Shown: positions 21,178 to 32,822, counted from the first letter of the stretch. The stretch: DNA of 64,000 nucleotides from Pardosa pseudoannulata (GCA_032207245.1 CM063503.1:110149350-110213349); one strand, 5' to 3'. The notes: generated by a model from the letters alone, not told the origin. Program-made: numbers and translations.

Positions 21178-24100
21178 ATGACGGGTAACCACCTCGATGT
21201 TCTAGTAAATAATCAGCCGATCCGTGCTCTAGTAGATTCTGGAGCCTCGTTTTCTGTCGTCTCCGATAAGTTTCGTCGATCCTTAAAGAAAGTTATGTTC
21301 GCTGACGCCAAGAACACTATGCTGAAAGTCGCTAATGGCAATTTTGTTAGGCCACTGGGAAAATGTGTTCTGCGTGTCGTTATAAATAGACGAGAGCTGC
21401 CTGTTGAATTCATCGTCCTACAGCATTGTAGTCACGACGTAATCCTCGGATGGGACTTTTTGGAAGCTTCTCAAGCTGTGATAGACTGTGGCAGAAGTGA
21501 ACTGTTGTTAGAAGATCCTGGCCAAGAAACCAAAGCACTAGACGCTTGGAAGGTGTATGCCACGAAGGACTACAAGCTTAAGCCACGATCCTTGACAAGA
21601 ATAGCAGTATCAGGTTTAGATGTCGGAAGAAACATAAGCGTAATCGTGGAGGGCAATAGACACTTGCTGCTCGAAAGAAACCTTGCTACACCATCTATGG
21701 TATCCTTATACCATAATGGACGAAGTGAAATTTGGATTGCCAACATGCAAGCCAAAGATCAAGTCATTCCTAAAGGAATGTACGTAGGCGAAGCTGAGCT
21801 CCTGGATGAAGGGCAGATATGCGAGATTGCGGAAACAACAAAAAGTACAAGTACTCTGCAGGAGCCGACGAATTCCAATACAGATTATACAATGATGATA
21901 TCCCCTGAGTTGAGCAGCGAAAGAAAACGCAAATTAGTCGAGCTCTTACAAACCTTTTCGGAAATTTTTACAAAAGCCAACAAGTCGACAGCCTCAAAGA
22001 CAAATGTGAAACACAGGATCAATACGGGTGACCATGCTCCAATCTACCAAAGGGCTTACCGAGTTTCACCGACTGAAAGACGCATAATTCGCGAAGAAGT
22101 TCAGAAAATGCTTGATCAAGGTATTGTCCAGCCATCTGAGAGTCCGTGGTCATCTCCCGTCGTACTCATAAGGAAAAAGGATGGAAGCTGGCGTTTTTGC
22201 GTGGACTATCGCAAACTGAATAGAATCACGAAGAAAGATGTTTATCCTCTGCCCCGTATTGACGATACTCTAGACTGTTTAAAAGGCGCAAAGTTCTTTT
22301 CTTCCATGGATCTCCGATCTGGTTACTGGCAGATAGAAGTGGATGAAGCGGATCGTGAAAAGACTGCCTTTATTACTCCAGAAGGTTTATACGAATTTAA
22401 AGTCATGCCGTTTGGACTTTGCAATGCACCGGCGACTTTTGAAAGAATGATGGATAATTTGCTACGCCATCTTAAATGGACTATGTGCCTATGTTACTTG
22501 GACGACATAGTAGTTTTCTCAGAAAGTTACGAAGATCACCTTATCCGATTAAGGACAGTCCTGAAATGCATTCAACAAGCTGGACTCAAGCTTAACCCCA
22601 AGAAGTGCCTTTTTGCTGCTCAAGAAGTAAAAATACTAGGCCATCTCGTATCCAGTAGCGGTGTCCGTCCAGATCCTGACAAAGTGAGAGCAGTGACCAA
22701 TTTTCCTACTCCGCAGAACTTACATGACGTACGAAGCTTTCTTGGGCTTTGCTCCTACTTCAGAAGGTTTATTAGAGGCTTTTGCTATATCGCCGAGCCC
22801 CTGCAGATGCTGTTGAAAGGCGATGCGAAATTTCATTGGGGTCCTGAAGAGGTAGAGGCTTTTGACAACCTTAAGAAGGCGCTTACATCTGATCCAGTAT
22901 TGGGTATATTCGACGAAAGATGCCCTACAGAAATTCATACAGACGCCAGCGGATATGGTATTGGAGCAGTTCTGGTTCAAATTCAGAATGACGTGGAAAA
23001 AGTCATAGGGTACGCCTCTAGGACCCTGACAAAGGCCGAAAAAAATTATTCTACTACAGAACGAGAATGCCTTGCCGTCGTATGGGCTATCAATAAATTC
23101 CGGCCATACCTGTTTGGAAGACATTTTACCGTCGTGACAGATCACCATTCATTGTGCTGGCTTATGACCCTAAAGGATCCCTCAGGCAGACTGGCAAGGT
23201 GGGCTCTTCGACTCCAAGAACATAATTTTTCAGTAAAATACAAATCCGGTAGGAAGCATAACGATGCCGACGCTCTCTCCAGGAATCCAGTAGATGAAGA
23301 GACTGAGACGCAAGATCAATTTTTAGCTGTAACCACGAGTATAGACCTCGCTGTCGAGCAGAAGAAAGATCCAGACATAGCAAAAATGATCCTTCCGAAG
23401 ATCGGCTCATCCACCGAAAATAAATTTGAGTTAATTGACGGAGTCCTGTGCAGAAAGAATTTTGATCCAGATGGAAAGACATGGTTGCCCGTCATTCCCA
23501 AACATCTGCGAGCAGACATACTGAAGCATTTTCACGACGCACCTACCGCAGGGCATCTTGGCTTTGCGAAAACGTACGACAGGATCCGTAAAAGATTTTA
23601 TTGGCCGGGGATGTACCGAAATGTTGTTAGATATGTCATGCACTGCCGAGAATGCCAAAGGAAAAAATCAGTTCCTCAAGTACCACCTGGACGCTTGGTT
23701 TCTATCCCTCCTGCTGTCGCACCTTTTCATCGAATTGGGATAGATCTGCTTGGGAGATTTCCTAAATCTGCCCATGGTAATAAATGGATCGCAGTTTGCA
23801 CCGATTATTGTACACGCTATGCAATAACTAAAGCTTTACCAACTGCTGAAGCCGAAGAAGTAGCCAAGTTCCTGCTCGAAGAGATTCTTCTAAAACACGG
23901 AGCTCCTCGAGTCATTATTACAGATCGTGGTGCTGTTTTTCAATCCAGACTTGTTTCCGCTCTCGTCGAATTGTGTAATATCGATCATCGCATGACGACG
24001 GCCTATCATCCCCAGACAAATGGTTTGACGGAGCGCCTTAACAAAACTGTAGCCGATATGCTGTCCATGTATGTTAACACCGAACAGAAAAACTGGGACG

Positions 24101-24681
24101 AAATTCTACCATTTGTGACGTTCGCCTATAACACTGCTAAGCAGGAGACAACAGGATTCACCCCGTTCTACCTAGTTCATGGACGTGAAGCCGAAACGAC
24201 TCTGGACACGATGTTTCCATTCTGCCCTGATGATGCAACTAACGATTACATAGCCAAGACCATTTCCAGAGCAGAAGAGTCGAGACAGTTAGCTAGAACT
24301 CATACTCTGAGAGCGCAAGATAAAGACCGTCGACGTTATGACTCGAAGCACCGAATGGTGTTTTATAGTCCTGGAGACCTCGTATGGGTTTATACCCCGG
24401 TCCGAAAGGTCGGTCTTTCAGAGAAGCTCTTAAGAAGGTATTTTGGTCCCTATCAAGTGTTGCGCCGTTTATCCGACGTTACCTATGAAGTGCAAGATTT
24501 CGATCCTGCCTCCCGAAAAAGAAAACCAAAAGACGTTGTCCATGTTTTACGTATGAAGCCATACCATGATCCGACGAAGCAGACCGAAAGTGAAGATGGA
24601 CGAAATCCAGGTGTCGTTCTTCCGGAAGAGAAGTCAAAAGAAATTTACAAGGGACCTTTGACACGCTCCAGATCTAAATAG
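21178..24681 (+). CDS. pol: Pol polyprotein (protease, RT, RNase H, integrase) of the gypsy element
   Basis: The frame is 1,167 codons from the first ATG. The same frame is already open from 21100, so translation probably enters from gag by a -1 shift. Domains in order: aspartic protease with DSGA at residues 20-23 and VILGWDFL further on; reverse transcriptase about 295-480, with motif A MDLRSGYW (D378) and YLDD at 440-443; RNase H with D589, E628 or E630, and D655; integrase zinc finger with H786, H793, C823 and C826; integrase core D856, D916, E952, with exactly 35 residues between the last two; and a GPY/F-type motif RRYFGPYQV at 1086-1094. All catalytic residues are present and no stop interrupts it. 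The several minus-strand frames over this interval are shadows. Confidence 0.97.
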   Translation: MTGNHLDVLVNNQPIRALVDSGASFSVVSDKFRRSLKKVMFADAKNTMLKVANGNFVRPLGKCVLRVVINRRELPVEFIVLQHCSHDVILGWDFLEASQAVIDCGRSELLLEDPGQETKALDAWKVYATKDYKLKPRSLTRIAVSGLDVGRNISVIVEGNRHLLLERNLATPSMVSLYHNGRSEIWIANMQAKDQVIPKGMYVGEAELLDEGQICEIAETTKSTSTLQEPTNSNTDYTMMISPELSSERKRKLVELLQTFSEIFTKANKSTASKTNVKHRINTGDHAPIYQRAYRVSPTERRIIREEVQKMLDQGIVQPSESPWSSPVVLIRKKDGSWRFCVDYRKLNRITKKDVYPLPRIDDTLDCLKGAKFFSSMDLRSGYWQIEVDEADREKTAFITPEGLYEFKVMPFGLCNAPATFERMMDNLLRHLKWTMCLCYLDDIVVFSESYEDHLIRLRTVLKCIQQAGLKLNPKKCLFAAQEVKILGHLVSSSGVRPDPDKVRAVTNFPTPQNLHDVRSFLGLCSYFRRFIRGFCYIAEPLQMLLKGDAKFHWGPEEVEAFDNLKKALTSDPVLGIFDERCPTEIHTDASGYGIGAVLVQIQNDVEKVIGYASRTLTKAEKNYSTTERECLAVVWAINKFRPYLFGRHFTVVTDHHSLCWLMTLKDPSGRLARWALRLQEHNFSVKYKSGRKHNDADALSRNPVDEETETQDQFLAVTTSIDLAVEQKKDPDIAKMILPKIGSSTENKFELIDGVLCRKNFDPDGKTWLPVIPKHLRADILKHFHDAPTAGHLGFAKTYDRIRKRFYWPGMYRNVVRYVMHCRECQRKKSVPQVPPGRLVSIPPAVAPFHRIGIDLLGRFPKSAHGNKWIAVCTDYCTRYAITKALPTAEAEEVAKFLLEEILLKHGAPRVIITDRGAVFQSRLVSALVELCNIDHRMTTAYHPQTNGLTERLNKTVADMLSMYVNTEQKNWDEILPFVTFAYNTAKQETTGFTPFYLVHGREAETTLDTMFPFCPDDATNDYIAKTISRAEESRQLARTHTLRAQDKDRRRYDSKHRMVFYSPGDLVWVYTPVRKVGLSEKLLRRYFGPYQVLRRLSDVTYEVQDFDPASRKRKPKDVVHVLRMKPYHDPTKQTESEDGRNPGVVLPEEKSKEIYKGPLTRSRSK

Positions 24682-24701
24682 CAGCGAGACGCTGTCTTTT
24701 T

Positions 24702-24711
24702 GAGAAAGGGG
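24702..24711 (+). promoter_or_regulatory. Polypurine tract before 3' LTR
   Basis: GAGAAAGGGG lies three bases before the TG that opens the 3' LTR. This is where plus-strand DNA synthesis is primed in LTR elements. Confidence 0.75.
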
Positions 24712-24714
24712 CAA

Positions 24715-25065
24715 TGCCGCATAAAGAAGCTGAGCCAACGAGCTAAGTGGCCGAATGGTCAAAGCACGCGATCCAGACCCGAAGATTGTGGGTTCGATCC
24801 TTGCCGTGGCTGTTTATCCATAGTACGGATTTTTAATTTAAAAATGTTATTTATTGTTTCCTTATGTTTCCTTATGTTCTTGAACTTTCTAGATCTTTCT
24901 TTAATATGTAAATTATTTATTTCTCGAATATTCTGTTCGGGTATAAAAGCTGATACCCACTAGTTGTAGGCAACTTCTCGATCCTGTAAGGTTGCGAGTT
25001 GCTACTTAGCTTCAATAAATTGTTCTGTTAAGTTAAACGGTGTGTTCATTCGAATCTTCGTGACA
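24715..25065 (+). repeat. 3' LTR, complete, 351 bp
   Basis: It begins TGCCGC just after the polypurine tract and ends TGACA directly before (TA)n. TATAAAAG at about 24942 and AATAAA at about 25014 are the pol II promoter and poly(A) signals. The 87-codon frame at 24700-24963 is an LTR reading and not a gene. Confidence 0.95.
24738..24814 (+). promoter_or_regulatory. tRNA-like segment with pol III box A and box B (3' LTR)
   Basis: Identical to the segment in the 5' LTR, with box A at 24748-24758 and box B at 24792-24800. Its presence in both LTRs shows that it is part of the element. Confidence 0.65.
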
Positions 25066-25290
25066 ATATATATATATATATATATATTTATTATTATATA
25101 TATATATATATATATATATAAATATATATATATATTATATATATATAATACATATATATATATATTTATATTTATATATAACATATATATTATACATATA
25201 TTAAACATATATATGTATATATATATGTTATACATATATATGTATATTTAATATATATATATATATATAAATATATATATTCTATATAAT
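25066..25290. repeat. Compound (TA)n-rich tract flanking the gypsy 3' LTR
   Basis: Interrupted TA repeats start at the first base after the LTR. The element seems to have inserted into, or at the edge of, this tract. Open frames on both strands here are low-complexity artefacts. Confidence 0.95.
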
Positions 25291-28200
25291 AAATGTATGA
25301 CAAAACATTTGTAATCTCTTCGTACAAAATAATTTGCATTGCGTTAGACATTAGTAGAACCTTTTATGTACTAGAAATATATGGAAGTAATTTGATAATT
25401 ATATAAGTAATATTCATACATTCTTGATACCTATAATGTTGAATGATATTACAGCCTAACTTTAGCTCGAATTCTTTACCGGAATCAAGTATTTCAACTG
25501 GTTCCATTTGCTTACTTTCCTTTACGTTTGATATGAACTTTATTTCCACTTTAGCATGATGACTTTAGTGATGCCATTTGGTTCTTGAAATATTCCAAAT
25601 TCGGTGATTTCAAATACGCTTGATAGTAACTGAAAATATTTTTGTTCTTTCCCCTTCCATTTTCTTTTCGCACGAAACATCTCTTTCTTCAGAGAGTTAA
25701 TTGAAAATACCAAAATGAAAATCAGAAACTTGTAAACTGGAAAATGATACTTCGGTATATTATAAACGTAATTTGCATACAGAAAAGCCATTGTTTTGAC
25801 AAATATATCCCTATAGAATAAAAAGCAATGTGTGACTTCCACATAGATAACAAAAATAAAGCTCAATGATTATTTTGAATTAAAAAAATATTTATTAATA
25901 TTTATGATAAATACGTATTCTAATCTAGAAATATATAAAACCAAAGATTTGCATATTTAATCCTACTAATAAAATGCAAATTTCTTGCCATTTCTAAAAA
26001 GCATAAAAACTGAACATAAAAAAGTTTTTATTTTGGTGGAAATGCTAAATTTCTACTTCTTATACTTCTTCCAACACATTACAAGGTATTTAATAGAACA
26101 AGAGTTTACTCCCATTTGCGCAAGAGAAATAGTGATCTAAAATAATGAAAGAAACATATTAAGTATTTATTGAATAAATTTCTCACTTCTAGTTTAACAG
26201 TTTTAAATGAGTTGTTGAAAATTTATTTTGTTTTCATCACTGATTAGGTAAATAGTAATACAGAGATTCATTGTTATGAACATCTTACCTTAGAAAATCA
26301 GCGAAACAGATTCATATAAAATACTGTATTATTTCTTTGAATATGTCCATTAGAGTATGTAATTTTAAATTCTATACCTCTTTAGAAATAATATGTTCAG
26401 TTTACTTGTCGCTATAAATAACACAGCATATATTTATCAAAATAAATTTTAAAAGGTGGAATTAAATCTTTACTTTAGTACACATTAATTATGAGCTGTA
26501 TAGTTTTATTTGAGAATTGTTATTTATCATTTCTATTTTAAACGTCCAAAATGTACACTTATATTTATCCTCTAAAATGTTTGTCAAATGATGCATACAC
26601 AACAAATCTTCAGATTCATCTTCTTATTGCTTCATAAATTAAATATAGGACATGGCAAATACAGCTAAGGATGACAGGAGTGTTGACGAATCACATTCGA
26701 TATTAATAGCTTATTCTGCAATACCCCGGATTTTTCTTGTCCTTAATGCTTTTTATGGGATCACTCTTTTTCTTTACTGTCAGAAAAATAAAAGTCAATC
26801 TAGACGATATCATCTTATCTCTCTATATATTGACGGTTAAACAAATAAATTTTACGAAATCCCGAAAAATTTTATGTTTAGGAAGGCTGCATATACCAAA
26901 ACATTTCCAGTAGAATTCTAATTCTACATTCCAGTCACACAAATTAATCATTCAACATTATGTCATATACGAATTATATTTAAAGTTTTTCTCTAAAATA
27001 GTGTAGGGTAATATATGTAATATGAATGTTTTCAAGAGAACCTCATATAAGCCAATAGAAAACTATTACGACACCCCCCCACACACACATCGGTGTTCTT
27101 AATCGTGACCAAAATTTGGAGATTTTGTGCCACACAAGGTCTGTGATACAAAAGGTCTGGTGCAAAGTCGCCAAATTTTGGTTAGACTTTTATAATCCCA
27201 GATTGTCACTGTCTATATTTCAATAGAGAATCGAGGGACTTAAAGTTGTTCTAGATTTATCTTATGATTTTTAAAAATGGGGAATATAGCTTAAAGAAGC
27301 TTTCTTTTATACACATTTAAATATTTTTTATTGGCAAGAAATGTAAGTATGATAGGAAAATTAAAAGAGAAAATAAGCTTATATATCGAAATTTGCGTCC
27401 ACACATAACAATATGATAGTCTCATACATTTCCAAAAGAAATAAATGCACTTTGAATTAAAAGTTGACTATTTTAAATCTAAAAAATATTGCATAAAAAT
27501 CATTGATTATATCTTGATGAAAAATACTGTACAGACGTTAAGTAACTGATAAAATGATTGCAGGCTACATTAGAAAAATAAACATTGGCCAGTCGTAAAT
27601 AAACTGGACACAGCAGTACATGCGTAAGTAATATTTCTGGCAGCAAACTCGTATTTCTTTTTTAATATTGAAGATAACTTAATACTGACAAAATTAAAAA
27701 TTTTCTTTAATATAAATTTACTGTAGATAACACGTGTATAAAATTTTTTATTATTGAATGTCTTGCATAAATTTGATTAAAATTATTATCTACATTAACG
27801 TTGTAAATATCTTTTCAAATATTTAGAATTTCTGAAGGAACACAATTTTTTAATGATTTGTATATTAGAATTTTTGGGAAGTATTTGCGCTAAAATCGTA
27901 GCGACAAAAGTGAATTTCCTTTTTTGAAAACTGACGATGTTACTTAAAGAACAGTAGTTTTCTTCCCAAAATTAACAAAAAAATTATAAATGTCACAAAT
28001 ATTAACCAAAATTTTGGGGAGTGAAGAACAATGTCACCACAGTACGTTGGCGCTAATTTTAAAACGCCGTTATTTAGTTTGGCTCCATTAAGAATATTAT
28101 CCATTTAAAGAAATTTGTCAAATTTTTCATTACATATACCATAAATTTTTATACAATTTAGCATGTAAATACATCGAGATTTAAAAAAAAAAAAATTGAG

Positions 28201-28795
28201 CTCAACAGTTGGTCAATAAAATCAAAATTCAGGGGAATAAGCTTTCAACCTGTTCGGATTATTTGGTAAATTTTCTAAAATCAACACATACTCTGGATTT
28301 TCCTTCATTCTTTTTGTTTGAAAGACCTCGTATATTATATGGAATATGAGGAAAATAAAATTCTTGTCTCGTAATTTCTCATTTTTATTCCATTTTATAT
28401 TTGAGATCTGTAGAACCTTTGAGAATTTCGTAACTTAAATATTAATGAAATCGTTTAAAGCTCAAGATAATACTCTACTTCATTTTTGTAAACAAAAGAA
28501 AAAATATGTACAAATTTACAGAATACCAATTCTAATATTAAAAACGGTTTTCCTCTCAGTTGTTAAATTCTCAAAACTCATGAAAAGGGAGAAACAATTT
28601 TTTACACAAAAGTCAGAAAAAATTATCTGAAAGATTCTATATGTTTTCACGATAAAATTGTAAAGAAAAACATTTAAAACAGACAGTACCATGACTTTTT
28701 AAAAATGAAATACTATTTAAGTTGTAGTTATACATTATATAGTTTCACTTTTATCGTAAGATCTATCTGTATTATTTTTCTTAAAATTACAATTA
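25291..28795. other. AT-rich DNA without recognised gene
   Basis: This sequence occurs only once in the window. Short frames on both strands (for example 25540-25866 minus and 26652-26840 plus) have no family signature. A run of C followed by (CA)n lies near 27075-27089. I see nothing else. Confidence 0.6.
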
Positions 28796-28799
28796 TTAA

Positions 28800-29361
28800 C
28801 CCCTTTCCGGTAAAATGACGAGTCTAGCTCGTCATTAGTTTTTCATTCCATACCGCACAATGACGAGCTACACTCGTCATGCGATTAAAGTTACTGTTAA
28901 ATATGATAATTTACTTTAAAATTTCTAGTGTAATTTGGCAACACTTTTATCACTTGTGAAAATCACAAGTCACTATTGCATATTATTTACTTAGAATTTC
29001 TTGGTACAAGTCATTGCCAAATTAATGAGTCAGAATAAAAGAAAACCTACTAAGAAATGCCGTGTGTGTTACAAGAATCAAATTAAAAGTGAGACTACTT
29101 GGCGGTGTAAACAATTAAGAATTCCTTTGCACTTTGTTTTGAAAAGTACCACTAGCTTGAAGACTATTATCTGTATACCTTATTAATGTTTTGCTTTGAT
29201 ATTTTCTTAATTTTACTGTTTCTGATATTATTTAACACTATGTAAAAAGTGGATTTTAATTAAGAATATATAAGAATTGTAAAATGAAACAAGTTTTTTA
29301 AATAAAAATTAAATGGTTATTTCATGCACAGTTTTTCATTATTAAATCATACCGGAAGGGG
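28800..29361 (+). mobile_element. piggyBac-derived MITE, CGAG-palindrome family (best copy)
   Basis: A 562-bp element is flanked by TTAA at 28796-28799 and 29362-29365, with clean inverted ends CCCCTTTCCGGTA and TACCGGAAGGGG. Two perfect palindromes sit near the left end: AATGACGAG-N5-CTCGTCATT at 28814-28836, and ATGACGAG-N5-CTCGTCAT at 28860-28880. This copy lies outside the large duplication and is an independent insertion. A 61-codon frame (29001-29186) contains KKCRVC and TTWRC, the start of the piggyBac cysteine-rich domain, but slips out of frame after IPL. It therefore encodes no intact zinc-binding domain. Confidence 0.92.
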
Positions 29362-29826
29362 TTAAAATAATCAGTTTAAGAATCACTTATATTTTGAGAA
29401 TTTATCCAGCATCTGTCACAAAGATAATGTTCAGCACAATATAAATTATATTACATTCTTTTCTCTTTTTACTAGAATCGCAATAAAATTTTTATAGTCT
29501 AAATATTCAAATGCTATTAACTATAAAAAATTCTTTCAGTTATTAATAACAAAAAAAGTTTTAAAAGATGAAATTTTATTTACAGTTTTACCATTATCTA
29601 GTAGTAATTTATATGTATAAAAATTAAATTTTTAGAATGAGTATCGAATACGAAGTATTCTAATATAATCCTTACAACCTGGACTAAACCCAAAAGTATA
29701 AATTTTAAAATCTGCTTTTATTTCACATGAAACTATTTTCTTTGATATATTACCAACTTTTAACAAAATTTTTGTAAATGTTTCAACTTTTCAATGTTTC
29801 CTCCCAAAGGGGCAATTTTTTTTTAG

Positions 29827-29981
29827 TCAGCTATTCAGTTGTAATCACCGGTGCTGCAGTGCTGATCTCTGATGATATCTACTGCTCCCAGATTGTTGAA
29901 ATCAATCGTTCAAAAAATCCCTTCTGCGTTCTTGTTTCGCCTCATCTCGAAGAAAAAACATTATCATTTCTTTCTGTGTAA
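29827..29981 (+). other. Weak candidate exon after a strong splice acceptor
   Basis: A run of eight or more T followed by AG (29825-29826) leads into a locally less AT-rich stretch open to a stop at 29981. The reading includes SVVITGAAVLISDDIYC and NPFCVLVSPHLEEK, less biased than the surrounding frames. No family is recognised and no partner exon is identified, so it may be chance. Confidence 0.2.
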
Positions 29982-30854
29982 ATCACAGGAATGTGGATAA
30001 AATTCCAATGCAAAACATAACAGTACTTTTCATTAAATATATAATTAGTTATTTCGAAAAGTTTTTCGGTAGTTTTTCATCACAAATGCTATTAAATGTG
30101 GTAAGTAAAACTAGTGTTTTATCTTTAACACTTACTTTGACTACATTGGGGGAGATGTTAATCAAAATATCCTTCGCAAAGAAAATCTGGCATTCAAATG
30201 GTTCATTTTTTTCACAGTTTCGTCATTTTCAACTCTTTAAACTTACGCATCCAAGTCAATTTTTTATTGTCTTCCATAATCACGAGAAAAAAAAAAGAGA
30301 GAAATTGTCATTTTAGATTTAGCTGATGCTTTATTGGTTCCTTCAGTTTTAAAAATGAAAACATTCTGTCTGTCGAAAATAAGACCATGATTGCTAACTA
30401 CATAGTATATATATTTTATCCGGAAATGAAATACTTATCGGCTTTATGTGAGAGCACAAATAATGAATAATTTGTGAATGAGAATTAAAAACATTCTAGT
30501 AATTATATTAAGATTTTTTATCTATTATGATTATCATACATCATCAACAACAACAAAAAAAAGTGTTAATAATGTTACTCAGTTTTCAAATAATTAGAAT
30601 ACTGGCAAGATACTAGGTCGCAAGTTAGGGGCAGGTGTGTTACAACAATCGCTGTCAAAATAAACATTTAAAAAACTAGGAATGCCAACTCGGAAATTTT
30701 ACAGAAAGGATAAATATATGTAAATATACAACCCCAGCCTTAAATTAAAAGTATACAAGAATTCTCTCATGTAATCTCAATGTCTAAAGTACTAGTAAAT
30801 TGATGTTTTAATTAAGAGGAAAAATGAAATTAAAATTGATTGTTTGCTTGTTTG

Positions 30855-30900
30855 CGCTTGCGCGCAAGCGTGCGTGCGTGCATGTGTGCGTGTGTGTGTA
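30855..30900. repeat. 16-bp perfect palindrome followed by alternating purine-pyrimidine tract
   Basis: CGCTTGCGCGCAAGCG at 30855-30870 is a perfect palindrome. It runs straight into alternating (GT/GC)n to about 30899. Such a stretch is prone to Z-DNA or cruciform structure and is the most G+C-rich short stretch in the surrounding kilobases. Confidence 0.85.
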
Positions 30901-31007
30901 ATGAAATTTTGCACATACCAAAATTTATGTATCCTCAATTTTCATTAATATCAATATAGCAGCAGAAAATCTTTGAAAGCCATTTAAAATACAGTTTGTA
31001 CACACAC

Positions 31008-31086
<79 letters not shown>
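31008..31086. repeat. (TA)n microsatellite
   Basis: Pure TA tract of nearly 80 bp outside the large duplication. Confidence 0.95.
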
Positions 31087-31090
<4 letters not shown>

Positions 31091-32822
31091 ATGAAGTCAT
31101 TCAAATGCAGAAATCGTTTTTTTCTTTAATATCAACATATAGAGCAATAGAAATACCAAGTGAGCCATTCAAAATACAGTCTATGTAAACCGTACGAATG
31201 TTTTATGACCTAAATTTATGACTTTTTCCAGCTATGTTTGCTCCAAGCCTCATTCAAATATTTAGGCTCTATAGTAAAGGTAATGCTTTATCGTGCCCTT
31301 GAATTCTCTCGGTAATAGTTCTCTTACTATCATCATACAAGATTATATAGAAGGGGAGTTTATCCTTAACACATTCGCTGGACGTCATATATGCATTTTC
31401 CTATATGTTTGAAATGCAATTTAAATAAAATTAGATAAAAAGCTTAATATACTTAATATACTCTGAAGGATTTGTTTAAATGTATTTCGTATGGTTTAGT
31501 TCTGGATAAGAAAAATATTCTACAAAGACTTTTTATCTGGAATTTGTTTTCATTGGTGACTACCATAGAAAAAATATAAATTAGATTGTACTAAGAAATA
31601 TAAAAATAGAAATAAATAGTAACTTTACCAATGCTACAATTAGAAAACTGTAAAGTCTGATCACGGCACATTTGTAAGCTGAAATATATATCTTCTTGAA
31701 ATCTTTAACGAGAGGGTTTAATGCCAATTGATGTAATTAGAAATTATTCACACTAATTTTATTAGTTGTTTTAAATCAACATTACGTTTTACTCTCTGCA
31801 GCCTTTAATAATATTTTTGATTTATTCATAGCGTTGCACAGTACTTTTTGGTACACGAAGTCTAATGAGACAAAATGTATTCTCCTCATTATAGTCGCTT
31901 TATTCAAGATCTTTAAAAAGTTGACATTACATGTAGATATATCAGAAAATTTTAAATATAAATTAGTATTAACAATTTCTATTATCTTAAGTTATATAAC
32001 GTACAACATTAATTAATATCAAGATTTTCAAAATCTCTTAGTTGAAGTTAATCTAACATAATATACATTTTTGAAAGCTAATGGGAATGCAAGCAAGAAA
32101 TGACAGCTGCAGCTACATTGAATCTGAGGGAATATTAGAGAAAAGGGAAATAAGTAACAGCAAGTCTGTCATTACGTAACGATTATCAATAGAAATATTG
32201 GAAAGAGCATTATTGGTAAAATAATTGGTTTCATATGGCAAGTAAAACCACTACCATATAGTAACAGAATAGGATCAGAAGGCGAGTGCTGCAAGTAATG
32301 CTGATTAAGTTTATAAAATATTAAAACGTTTTGGAGGTAATTATAAAAAAGTAAATTATTGTTCAGTTATGTTTTGAATAGTCAATGATTGATGCATGAG
32401 AAATAAAAACCAGGTATTGAGAATAATTTGAGGAAGTGTAAGATGTCTAAAATGGCTCGGCACTCCCTGACATCAGTTCGTCTTTTTCAGTAAATAAGTT
32501 TAGTGAACTTGAAATTGATATGTATGAAACCATGCTTCAAGAAATAAAAAAGAATTTGCAAAATAAATTTTGTAAAAGACAAAAAGCAGCTATATGATTT
32601 TTCAAATGGTTTTTCTAAGATTTGTTGTGTTACACTCTGGTCTATATGTTCATAAAGTATACAAACTATGTTAATAATTTCAAAAAGCTTTTCTAACATC
32701 CATGATCCCTTAAACTAATTGTACGACAAAACAGTAAACCGTAGCATAAAACAAAATCCTTAAAGAGGTAGCCGGACAATGCGTAATTATGGCGTGTCCT
32801 TCAGCTCCGGATCTTCCGCATC

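Larger units (their letters stand above)
19534..25065 (+). mobile_element. Ty3/gypsy LTR retrotransposon, near-complete
   Basis: The element has an LTR (5' copy clipped by the gap), a primer-binding site, gag, pol, a polypurine tract and a 3' LTR, in that order. Pol order is protease, reverse transcriptase, RNase H, integrase, which defines the Ty3/gypsy (Metaviridae) type. There is no envelope ORF. The comparable 328 bp of the two LTRs differ at only two sites (T/C near 19774/24978, A/G near 19848/25052). Both ORFs are open, and all catalytic residues I checked are present. This points to a recent insertion that could still be competent. The base composition is clearly richer in G+C than the flanks. 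The right flank is a (TA)n tract. Confidence 0.97.
29366..32822. other. AT-rich DNA without confirmed gene
   Basis: Apart from the candidate exon at 29827, the palindrome and (GT)n at 30855-30900 and the (TA)n tract at 31008, I recognise nothing. Frames at 29993-30316 (plus) and 32487-32699 (minus) are Phe/Ile/Leu/Lys-rich readings of AT-rich DNA. Confidence 0.6.

Noticed and set aside
20671..24664. Many minus-strand and shifted frames across gag and pol
   Set aside because: They are shadows of the two element ORFs, which have full domain content on the plus strand.
25364..25866. Two adjoining minus-strand frames that could be one broken gene
   Set aside because: No recognised domain. The acceptor-like TTTTCAG near 25633 is unremarkable in AT-rich DNA.
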